Assembly (NCBI GenBank): GCA_031274075.1
Contig: JAISQQ010000080.1
Span: forward strand, 1 to 10,455
Reading direction: 5' to 3'
Length of the DNA: 10,455 nt
Source of the DNA: Accumulibacter sp.
GTDB lineage: Bacteria > Pseudomonadota > Gammaproteobacteria > Burkholderiales > Rhodocyclaceae
Shown: positions 5,264-10,455 of the stretch, in pieces
How positions within the stretch are numbered: position 1 is the first letter of the stretch
Layout of the letters: the number at the start of each line of letters is the position of its first letter
Made by a program: the position numbers and the translations under genes
Notes under the pieces: generated by a model
Databases searched by the model: none
What the model was told of the DNA's origin: nothing
The model's input: the letters and a program-made list of their open reading frames with translations, nothing else

Positions 5264-6511
5264 ATGAAATTAGGAAAATACAGTTTCGGAACCGGCGACC
5301 GTTTCGCGCATCAGGGCGAGGCGCAGTTGCGCGCCATCATGAAGGCCAATGAAACCGGCCTGGATATCAACCCGGTGTGGAACAAGTCGAATCGCGAACA
5401 TATTTATGTTCACACGCACCCTTCGAGCCTGCGCCGCGAAGCGAACGCCGCCGTGGCGGCCCTGGGTTTCAAGGGAAAATACTTCGTCGACGCCGACCAC
5501 ATCAATCTGAATACGGTCGAGCCTTTCGTCGAGACCGCCGACTTTTTCACCCTCGACGTGGCCGCGTTCATCGGTAAACCCAGCGGCGAAGCCGACGTCG
5601 CCGCGTTTGTGGCCTCATGCAAGAAATATCTCGGCGAGCTGAAAATCCCGGGAATCGAAAAACCGATTCACGTGACCGAAGCGCTGCTCGAGGAAGTTGC
5701 CGGGAAATTCCTGGCCGCCGTACAGCACGCCGCCGAAATATACGCCCATCTGGTGGCGAAAAAAGGCAAGGGAAACTTCATTACCGAGGTTTCGATGGAC
5801 GAGGTGGATAGTCCGCAAACGCCCGTGGATATGCTTTTCATCCTGAAAATGATCGCCGACAAGGGCATTCCCGCGCAAACGATCGCGCCGAAATTTACCG
5901 GCCGTTTCAACAAGGGCATCGATTATCGCGGCGACGTGCAGCAGTTTGCCCGCGAATTCGAAGACGATGTCTTGGTAATCGATTTTGCCGTGAAGGAATT
6001 TGGACTGCCCGAAAACCTGAAATTGAGCGTTCACTCCGGAAGCGACAAGTTTTCCATTTATCCGATCATGGGAGACATCGTCAAAAAACACGGCAAGGGT
6101 CTGCATGTGAAAACCGCTGGGACGACCTGGCTCGAAGAAATCATCGGGCTGGCCAAGGCCGGCGGCGAAGGGCTGGCCTTGGCAAAGGATGTTTATGCCG
6201 ATTCATACGGCAAAAAAGACGAGCTTTGCGCTCCCTATCTCGATGTAATCGACATCGACGGCTCGAAGCTGCCTTCGGTGGAAGAAGTCCGGGGATGGAG
6301 CAGCGAAAGATTCGTCAACGCCTTGCGCCATATTCCCTCCCATCCCGAATACAACCCCAACTTCCGCCAGCTTGTCCACGTGGCCTACAAGGTGGCGGCC
6401 GACATGGGCGAGAGATATATTTCGATGCTCGAAAAATACAGCGATGTCATCGCCCAGTGCGTCGAGGAAAATATCTACGAAAGACACCTCAAGCGGCTGT
6501 TCCGGCTGTAG
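5264..6511 (+). CDS. uxaE: Tagaturonate epimerase family protein (UxaE-like), 415 aa
   Basis: The protein matches the UxaE family, whose characterised member epimerises D-tagaturonate to D-fructuronate in hexuronate catabolism. Landmarks include KYSFGTGDRFAHQG (5-18), INPVWNKSNREH (35-46), KYFVDADHINLNTV (72-85), TAPKFTGRFNKGIDY-type text at about 206-221 and SVHSGSDKFSIYP (255-267), followed by KTAGTTWLEE (283-292). The Asp, His and Lys residues in these blocks are likely substrate or metal ligands. No signal peptide is present, so it is cytoplasmic. The ATG 5264 start is the only sensible one, yet the upstream 40 nt are pyrimidine-rich with no Shine-Dalgarno sequence. A weak promoter-like pair (TTGCCC 5200-5205, TAAACT 5224-5229) is possible. 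The gene is less GC-rich than its neighbours. The preceding dehydrogenase remnant suggests a former sugar-acid operon. The actual substrate is inferred from family only. Confidence 0.75.
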   Translation: MKLGKYSFGTGDRFAHQGEAQLRAIMKANETGLDINPVWNKSNREHIYVHTHPSSLRREANAAVAALGFKGKYFVDADHINLNTVEPFVETADFFTLDVAAFIGKPSGEADVAAFVASCKKYLGELKIPGIEKPIHVTEALLEEVAGKFLAAVQHAAEIYAHLVAKKGKGNFITEVSMDEVDSPQTPVDMLFILKMIADKGIPAQTIAPKFTGRFNKGIDYRGDVQQFAREFEDDVLVIDFAVKEFGLPENLKLSVHSGSDKFSIYPIMGDIVKKHGKGLHVKTAGTTWLEEIIGLAKAGGEGLALAKDVYADSYGKKDELCAPYLDVIDIDGSKLPSVEEVRGWSSERFVNALRHIPSHPEYNPNFRQLVHVAYKVAADMGERYISMLEKYSDVIAQCVEENIYERHLKRLFRL

Positions 6512-6514
6512 TTT

Positions 6515-6612
6515 CCAGAGGACAGGGGACAGATGACAGAGGACAGTCAGTTACCGGGCGCAAAGCGCCCGCAAATATTACTGTCTTCCGTCTTCTGTCT
6601 TCAGTCCCCTGA
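6515..6612 (+). repeat. 98-bp palindromic element, copy 1 (four 7-mers, hairpin core, four inverted 7-mers)
   Basis: The layout is 4 + 28 + 34 + 28 + 4 nt. The left arm (6519-6546) is four 7-bp units: AGGACAG, GGGACAG, ATGACAG, AGGACAG. The right arm (6581-6608), read on the opposite strand, is GGGACTG, AAGACAG, AAGACGG, AAGACAG. The core (6547-6580) starts TCAGTTACCGG and holds a perfect 7-bp hairpin, CGGGCGC (6555-6561), loop AAA, GCGCCCG (6565-6571), then CAAATATTA. The element starts 3 nt after the stop of the epimerase gene and ends 3 nt before the stop of the convergent DUF945 gene. It could serve both as a bidirectional terminator-like structure and as a non-autonomous mobile repeat. 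No target-site duplication is obvious. Confidence 0.85.
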
Positions 6613-6615
6613 ACC

Positions 6616-8124
6616 CTATCGCAGCGCGAGCGGATTGAACGGTTTGTCGTTGACCCTCAGTTGGCCTTCCTTGAGCGCCAGGCGGCTCTTGAGGATGCCG
6701 TTGTCGATGGCGATGTAGCCCAGTTCGGCGAGGTTGGCGATCAGCTCGTCGGCGGCTTTGTCGCGTTTTTGCGCTTCTTCCTCGTTTTCCGTCTTGTCGT
6801 TGGCCATCGCCAGCATCTTTATCAACGTGCCCGGCAGCGCCAGTTCGGCAGTGGCGTCGAGTTTTCCCATCAGGATCAGGGGATTGGCGAAATCCCCGGG
6901 CTTGGCGTCGACCAATTTGACGCTGAGATTGAACTTTGCTTCTCCCTCGGGCAGGCGGAAGGCGATGCGGTCGATCGACAGCACGGAATCATCGAGCAGC
7001 AAGGCGATGAACTTGTCCTTCATCGGCGCCAGCGCCTGCAACAAGCGTTCCTGGTCGCGCAGCGTTTCCGGCTGCGTATACAGCGCCATGAGCGCGTGGT
7101 TGATCTCGATCAGCGTGCGCGCGCGCAGGTGTTTCATGGACAAATCGTAGGCGGCGGGGCCGTAGTCCTGTCCGCCGACGCGCAGTTCGGCGGCGCCGAG
7201 GCGGGAGATCAGGTCGATGAACTCGCCGGAAACCGATGTCTGCGTGTCGTATTTGATCTCCTTGAGCGCGATCTTCGCCGACTCCGCCTGGCCGTCCTTT
7301 GGGCCTGGATCGATTTCCAGCGCGGCCAGCGAGAACTGTAACGCGCCGACGTAAAACAGCGTCTCGTCGGCAAACGGGCGCTGTTGATCGGCTTCGGCCT
7401 TGAGCCCGGTCAGGGTCAGCCGCGGGCCGTCGGCCTGGCTCAGTTCGAAGCGCGGGGCCGCGCCGCGCATCGTATACCGTTCCATGCCGCGGGTGAATTC
7501 GACGGTCATTTCCAGTCCGTCGCCCGACAGCGTCGCCTGGTCGTCTTCGGTCTTTCCGGGAAGGACGACACTGAATGCCGGACTGGTGATCGTGGAACGT
7601 CCGCCGCCATCGAAATGGTATAGCGTGCGGATTTGCGCGGGCGGCTTGCCGCCGAAGGCTTCCTGTATTTTCTTCTGCACCGCTTCGTCGAATTCGATGA
7701 CGGTGGTGGCGCTGGCGGCGGCAAAGGCGCCGGAATCCACCAGGGGGCCGTGCCGGATGACGTTTTTCAGGGTGATGCGCAACGGCGGCAAGGCGGCGGG
7801 CGCCGGGGGGGCTTCCTGCCGCGCTTCCGGGGATTCCGGTGTATCCGGGGATTCCTCCGTTTCCGGCGCGGCTGGAACCCGGGGAGGAGGCAGGCGCAAC
7901 AGGGCGGCGGGAATCTCGAAGGTGAGCGTTTCCTCGGCGCCGAACACGCCGCGTTGGTAATCGTGACGGACCAGATTGAGGAAAGGCAGCGCGTCGATCT
8001 TGGCGTCGATCTGCCCCAGCGTGGCTTCGATCCGCGTGCCGAGATACCACGACGATGCCGGATAGGCGGCGGCGAGCAGGGCCGCTACGGCAGCGGCGGC
8101 GATAATGATGTTTTTTCGCTTCAA
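6616..8124 (-). CDS. DUF945 (YdgA-like) family protein, 502 aa
   Basis: A single N-terminal hydrophobic segment (about 5-25, IIIAAAAVAALLAAAYPASS) acts as signal or anchor, so the body is periplasmic or envelope-associated. The early block YLGTRIEATLGQIDAKID (27-44) and RHDYQRGVFGAEETLTFEI (53-71) is the typical DUF945 opening, 'l..l.v...dydrG.f.s...t'. The remaining chain alternates strands and helices as in YdgA and ends in a basic NDKPFNPLALR. The molecular role of this family is unknown. An Ala/Pro/Glu-rich low-complexity insert spans about residues 78-113. The start is TTG (8124-8122), supported by AGGAG six nt upstream; no ATG or GTG fits better. It lies 30 bp after the hslO stop and is probably the last gene of the arsC-family/hslO operon. 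Its stop is 3 nt from the palindromic element. Confidence 0.8.
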   Translation of the reverse strand: MKRKNIIIAAAAVAALLAAAYPASSWYLGTRIEATLGQIDAKIDALPFLNLVRHDYQRGVFGAEETLTFEIPAALLRLPPPRVPAAPETEESPDTPESPEARQEAPPAPAALPPLRITLKNVIRHGPLVDSGAFAAASATTVIEFDEAVQKKIQEAFGGKPPAQIRTLYHFDGGGRSTITSPAFSVVLPGKTEDDQATLSGDGLEMTVEFTRGMERYTMRGAAPRFELSQADGPRLTLTGLKAEADQQRPFADETLFYVGALQFSLAALEIDPGPKDGQAESAKIALKEIKYDTQTSVSGEFIDLISRLGAAELRVGGQDYGPAAYDLSMKHLRARTLIEINHALMALYTQPETLRDQERLLQALAPMKDKFIALLLDDSVLSIDRIAFRLPEGEAKFNLSVKLVDAKPGDFANPLILMGKLDATAELALPGTLIKMLAMANDKTENEEEAQKRDKAADELIANLAELGYIAIDNGILKSRLALKEGQLRVNDKPFNPLALR

Positions 8125-8130
8125 GGTGTT

Positions 8131-8135
8131 CTCCT
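8131..8135 (-). promoter_or_regulatory. Shine-Dalgarno sequence supporting the TTG start of the DUF945 gene
   Basis: AGGAG (minus strand) lies 6 nt before TTG 8124-8122, good spacing for initiation at a rare TTG codon. Confidence 0.7.
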
Positions 8136-8154
8136 GACGGGTTGCGGTGCGGAT

Positions 8155-9021
8155 TCAGTGCACCGATTTCGGTGTTTCCGGCGTGCGGCTGAACAGGCGG
8201 TCGATGTCCTGCCGGGCAAACCGGTATTCGTGGTTGCTCAGTTCGTCATGTACTACGATGACGCCGTTTTCCCCGATGTTGGCATAGACGTCCTCGCGTC
8301 CCAGGGCGAGCAGCATGTGGCCCACCTTGTCCGGTTCCGGCGGGCAGTCGTTGGTCACCGCGCGGCCGTCGAAAACGCGCACGGCTTCCTCGTGGAACAG
8401 GCGGATCAGCAGTTCCTCGGCGCTCAAGCCGAGCAGTTCCTCGGCCCTTACAGTCGCGGCCAGGGCTTCGACGCGCGTCCAGCCGTCCACGTCGCGCCGG
8501 TCGGTGGAGGGCATCTTCTGCACGCACAGGCCGGCGGCGCCGGACGGCGAGGCGGCGAGGAAAAAACGCGAAACCACCTGCTCGGAACGCCGCAAATAAT
8601 GTTCGAAGATTTCGGCGACCGTCTCGCCTTCGAGCGGCACGACGCTCTGGTAAGGTTCGCGCCGCGCGGGCGCGTCCAGCGAAAGCAGCAACTGGCCGCG
8701 CCCGAGCAGCCCGGCCAAGGGCGCGGCGGCGATGTTTTCGGCATACTGGGCCATGCAGCGCAGGTTCAGCCCTTCGCTACAGTCGATCACCAGCCGCGAC
8801 ACCGGGCCGCCGTTGCCGTGCAACTGGAGGGTCAGCCGGCCCGGATGCTTGAGGTTGTCGGCCAGCAGCACGGCGGTCGCGGTCATCTGCCCGAGCAGGC
8901 CGACGACCGGCGCGGGATAGGCGCGCCCGCTCATCAGTTTTCGCCAGACGGCGTCGAGCCGCACCACGGCGCCGCGGATATCCAGCTCGTCGAACAGGAA
9001 GCGCCGCGCGGTATCGCTCAC
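8155..9021 (-). CDS. hslO: Hsp33-family chaperone HslO with a degenerate zinc/redox switch
   Basis: This is a 288-residue cytosolic protein colinear with Hsp33. The N-terminal chaperone domain shows GRAYPAPVVGLLGQMTATAV (32-51), LTLQLHGNGGPVSRLVIDCS (63-82), LNLRCMAQYAEN (86-97), SLDAPARREPYQSVVPLEGE (114-133) and LRRSEQVVSRFFLA (143-156). The linker helix region, EELLIRLFHEEAVRVFDG (202-219), is also conserved. Normal Hsp33 carries four zinc-binding cysteines (CxC plus CxxC) near the C-terminus that unfold on oxidation and switch the chaperone on. Here the first pair reads TNDCPPEP (one Cys, C226) and the second reads VHDELSNHEYRF, with Asp259 and Ser262 where Cys is expected. The zinc site cannot form in the usual way, so it may be constitutively active or regulated differently. 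The GTG start overlaps the arsC-family stop (GTGA) and has AAGGAG 8 nt upstream. Confidence 0.9.
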   Translation of the reverse strand: MSDTARRFLFDELDIRGAVVRLDAVWRKLMSGRAYPAPVVGLLGQMTATAVLLADNLKHPGRLTLQLHGNGGPVSRLVIDCSEGLNLRCMAQYAENIAAAPLAGLLGRGQLLLSLDAPARREPYQSVVPLEGETVAEIFEHYLRRSEQVVSRFFLAASPSGAAGLCVQKMPSTDRRDVDGWTRVEALAATVRAEELLGLSAEELLIRLFHEEAVRVFDGRAVTNDCPPEPDKVGHMLLALGREDVYANIGENGVIVVHDELSNHEYRFARQDIDRLFSRTPETPKSVH

Positions 9022-9389
9022 GGAGTCAACTCCTTGGCGTAGCGGCCGGCGTCGAAGCCGACCAGCAGGGTTTCCCCGGTATCGAGCAGCGGACGCCGGA
9101 TCAGCGCCGGATAGCGCGCCATCAACGCCAGCGCCTTGGCTTCATCGACCTCGGCGCGCTCGTCGTCGGCAAGCTTCCGCCAGGTCGCCCCGCGCGTGTT
9201 GAGCAGCGTTTCCCAACCGGCGCGCCGGTTCCATTCGGGAAGGCATGCCACGGCGACGCCGGGCTTCTTGTAGTCGACAAATTCGTAGGCCACCCCCTTG
9301 GCTTCCAGCCAGGCGAAGGCTTTTTTCATGGTGCCGCAATTCTTGATGCCGTAGATGCGACAGCCGTGTTGATGCGGGTTTCCGGTCAT
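9018..9389 (-). CDS. ArsC/Spx-YffB family thiol reductase, 123 aa
   Basis: The product has the thioredoxin-fold ArsC-family pattern. RIYGIKNCGTMKKAFAWLEA (11-30) holds the active-site Cys18 in a CxT context. It is followed by VAYEFVDYKKPGV (33-45), the NTRGATWRKL block (64-73), and the conserved C-terminal ARYPALIRRPLLDTGETLLV (91-110) with GFDAG next. Length and motifs fit YffB/PA3664-like proteins better than true arsenate reductases, because the extra resolving-cysteine pattern of arsenate detoxification enzymes is not evident and no ars genes are nearby. It is likely a glutathione-dependent thiol reductase or Spx-like protein in the cytosol. ATG 9389-9387 is chosen since the family begins close to the first strand; upstream in-frame codons are Arg-rich and unlike the family. 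It overlaps hslO by GTGA and heads that operon. Confidence 0.85.
   Translation of the reverse strand: MTGNPHQHGCRIYGIKNCGTMKKAFAWLEAKGVAYEFVDYKKPGVAVACLPEWNRRAGWETLLNTRGATWRKLADDERAEVDEAKALALMARYPALIRRPLLDTGETLLVGFDAGRYAKELTP
9030..9035 (-). promoter_or_regulatory. Shine-Dalgarno sequence for the GTG start of hslO
   Basis: AAGGAG (minus strand), inside the 3' end of the ArsC-family gene, lies 8 nt before GTG 9021-9019 and supports that start. Confidence 0.7.
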
Positions 9390-9420
9390 GGGGTGCTTGG
9401 GCAGTCTGAACGAGGCGCTT

Positions 9421-9429
9421 ATTCTATCA
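9421..9429 (-). promoter_or_regulatory. Extended -10 promoter element for the arsC-family/hslO/DUF945 operon
   Basis: TGATAGAAT on the minus strand combines an extended -10 TGN with TAGAAT (5/6 match to TATAAT). Transcription would start near 9414 and leave a leader of about 25 nt before ATG 9389. No clear -35 element is seen, which is tolerable for extended -10 promoters. Confidence 0.4.
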
Positions 9430-9439
9430 GGCGGATCGG

Positions 9440-9490
9440 AAGACAGAGGATAGTCCGTCAGTGGCGGCTCCACCGCCGCAAGACTCTGGA
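9440..9490 (+). repeat. Probable decayed third copy of the 98-bp element
   Basis: Two 7-mers, AAGACAG (9440-9446) and AGGATAG (9447-9453), are followed by TCCGTCAG. A hairpin comes next, GTGGCGG (9461-9467), loop CTCCA, CCGCCGC (9473-9479), with one T-G wobble, then CAAGACTCTG. This matches the order 7-mers, TCCAGTTACC, hairpin, GCAAGAC seen in the two full copies. Outer left units and the right arm are missing or unrecognisable. Orientation is as copy 1. It lies upstream of the arsC-family promoter and ahead of the right-edge open frame. Confidence 0.45.
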
Positions 9491-9518
9491 ACGCCCAACG
9501 CGCCCGCCGCCGGGCGGG

Positions 9519-10455
9519 ATGCCCGCGTTTGATCCTTTTGCGGGCCAGCCGGGACAGGCCGCGCCGGGCGGGCTTCCGGTTTCCCTGGAAGCCGCTTCGC
9601 AAGCGCCGGGAAGCGGGTTGACGCCGAGGCAACCGCCACTTGAGGGCGAATACCTTCCCGCTGGCGAAGGGCCGCCCGACCGACGCGCGCCGGTTGCCGG
9701 GCTGCTGGAATCGCCGGTGATCGATTCTACGCGCGGCGGCGGAACGGACGTGGTTCCGGCTTCCCGCGCGCTGGGCCTCGACCCGAGCCTGGGAATGATG
9801 AGCGAGGCGGCGGCGCTGGCCGTGGATTCCGGGGTGGCGCAGGTTTCAGGGGACAGAGGACAGAGGACAGAAGACAGTCGTCTTGCGGCGGCTTCGCCGC
9901 CGGTAACTGGACAGTCCTCAGTCTTCAGTCCTCAGTCCTCTGAATCCGGGCCCGCATGGGATTCACTTCCCCGCGAGGCGCGGCAGGACGTGTTGATCCA
10001 GGCGGGGTATGGCCCCGACTACGCCCGGATGGTTTCCTGGGGGCCGTTCGGACAGCTTGCCCCGGAACTTCAGAATCGCATTTCCTCTGTCCTCACCCCG
10101 GTTCAAGGGGACGAGGGCAGTCCATCGGCAGCATCACCACTCACAGGAGAATCGAATCGTGTCACTCAAGCCATTGAAGCCCAGCAAGCAGGCCCGCAAG
10201 CAGCGCAAGCAGGAGAACCGGTATCAGGTCAGGGAACCGGGGTGGCGGCGGCCACCGGCGCCATCGGTCAACCCGTCCCCAACGCCGGGAACCTGACACC
10301 CGAAGCCGCCGGTTCGCTTTGGGAAGGCATGAACGAGGCGGAGCGCCGGGATTGGGTGCGGCAGGTCAGCACGAATCCGGTGGTGGTGCAGAACGTGCCC
10401 CGGTTGCCGTGGAGCGCGTTCCAGACCAATACCGGCTTGCAGCAGCAGTTGGCGG
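9519..10455 (+). CDS. Partial open frame, at least 312 aa, possible phage/mobile-element large protein (runs off right edge)
   Basis: The frame starting at ATG 9519 has no stop to the window end. Residues 1-110 are Gly/Pro-rich (MPAFDPFAGQPGQAAPGGLP onward), with a more structured stretch near 75-107. Residues 110-142 are encoded by the second copy of the 98-bp element. Downstream there are two related segments of about 43 residues: W147-I188 (WDSLPREARQDVLIQAG..., GPFGQLAPELQNRI) and W268 to about 311 (WEGMNEAERRDWVRQVS..., LPWSAFQTNTGLQQQL). They share W-(D/E), R-x-D, Q, P, V and terminal LQ positions, separated by an Ala/Gln-rich linker. Such Trp-anchored repeats in long Pro/Ala-rich chains recall very large virion or polyvalent proteins of phages and conjugative elements, but I cannot assign a family. 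The start is uncertain: the frame is open further upstream (GTG 9393 possible) and no clear Shine-Dalgarno sequence is seen. Confidence 0.55.
   Translation, partial: MPAFDPFAGQPGQAAPGGLPVSLEAASQAPGSGLTPRQPPLEGEYLPAGEGPPDRRAPVAGLLESPVIDSTRGGGTDVVPASRALGLDPSLGMMSEAAALAVDSGVAQVSGDRGQRTEDSRLAAASPPVTGQSSVFSPQSSESGPAWDSLPREARQDVLIQAGYGPDYARMVSWGPFGQLAPELQNRISSVLTPVQGDEGSPSAASPLTGESNRVTQAIEAQQAGPQAAQAGEPVSGQGTGVAAATGAIGQPVPNAGNLTPEAAGSLWEGMNEAERRDWVRQVSTNPVVVQNVPRLPWSAFQTNTGLQQQLA
9846..9943 (-). repeat. 98-bp palindromic element, copy 2 (inverted relative to copy 1, inside an open frame)
   Basis: The layout is the same as copy 1 (4 + 28 + 34 + 28 + 4). The left arm is GGGACAG, AGGACAG, AGGACAG, AAGACAG (9850-9877). 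The right arm (9912-9939), read on the minus strand, is AGGACTG, AGGACTG, AAGACTG, AGGACTG. The core hairpin is CGGCGGC (9886-9892), loop TTC, GCCGCCG (9896-9902). On the minus strand the core reads TCCAGTTACCGG, then the stem, then CAAGACGA, matching copy 1. Two stem positions differ from copy 1 on both sides in a compensating way. The ends are TCAG and CTGA. The element lies within the right-edge open reading frame and contributes no stop in that frame. Confidence 0.85.

Noticed and set aside
9018..9632. Longer 204-aa version of the ArsC-family protein
   Set aside because: The extra N-terminus is Arg/Pro-rich, runs through the predicted promoter and the decayed element, and lies antisense to the right-edge frame; family members start near residue 82 of that version.
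10096..10112. tRNA T-arm-like CCCCGGTTCAAGGGG
   Set aside because: The stem is only 4 bp, no acceptor, D or anticodon arms can be placed around it, and it lies in an open coding frame.
10084..10125. A possible fourth fragment of the 98-bp element (ctgtcct at 10087-10093, gcagtcc further on)
   Set aside because: Only one exact 7-mer is present, and neither the core CAGTTACC nor the hairpin can be found; likely chance in coding DNA.

Overview
The window is GC-rich bacterial DNA (by eye about two-thirds G+C in most genes) with tightly packed short operons and Gram-negative envelope genes (TamA-type outer-membrane barrel, DUF945/YdgA). Together with an ArsC-family thiol reductase and Hsp33, this suggests a proteobacterium, most likely a betaproteobacterium of Rhodocyclales type. 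No rRNA or marker gene is present, so the genus is not fixed.

Left part, minus strand. TamA (4554 to 2842) is followed by a REP/BIME-like inverted pair (2614-2705) and a 67-residue two-helix membrane protein (2606 to 2403). Then comes a three-gene envelope cluster: a sialidase-like BNR protein (2198 to 870), an integral membrane protein (873 to 193, ATGA overlap), and the first 61 codons of a probable LTA-synthase/phosphoglycerol-transferase family enzyme running off the left edge.

Middle, plus strand. Divergent from tamA is a YbjQ/UPF0145 protein (4631-4951). Next is a 63-codon C-terminal remnant of a zinc-type (MDR) dehydrogenase (5003-5194), then a full-length UxaE-family tagaturonate epimerase (5264-6511). 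The epimerase has no Shine-Dalgarno sequence and is less GC-rich than its neighbours. The remnant plus epimerase look like what is left of a hexuronate or sugar-acid locus.

Right part. A minus-strand operon reads ArsC-family reductase (9389 to 9018), Hsp33 (9021 to 8155), DUF945 (8124 to 6616). The Hsp33 has lost three of the four zinc cysteines that form its redox switch. From 9519 to the right edge an uninterrupted plus-strand frame encodes at least 312 residues with an internal repeat. It resembles very large phage or mobile-element proteins, but this is not proven.

The most unusual signal is a 98-bp palindromic element present twice (6515-6612 and, inverted, 9846-9943), with a probable decayed third copy (9440-9490). 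Each full copy has arms of four 7-bp units (consensus RRGACAG) around a 34-nt core whose 7-bp hairpin is kept by paired compensatory changes. One copy fills the gap between two convergent stop codons, 3 nt from each. The other lies inside the right-edge open frame and is translated through without a stop.
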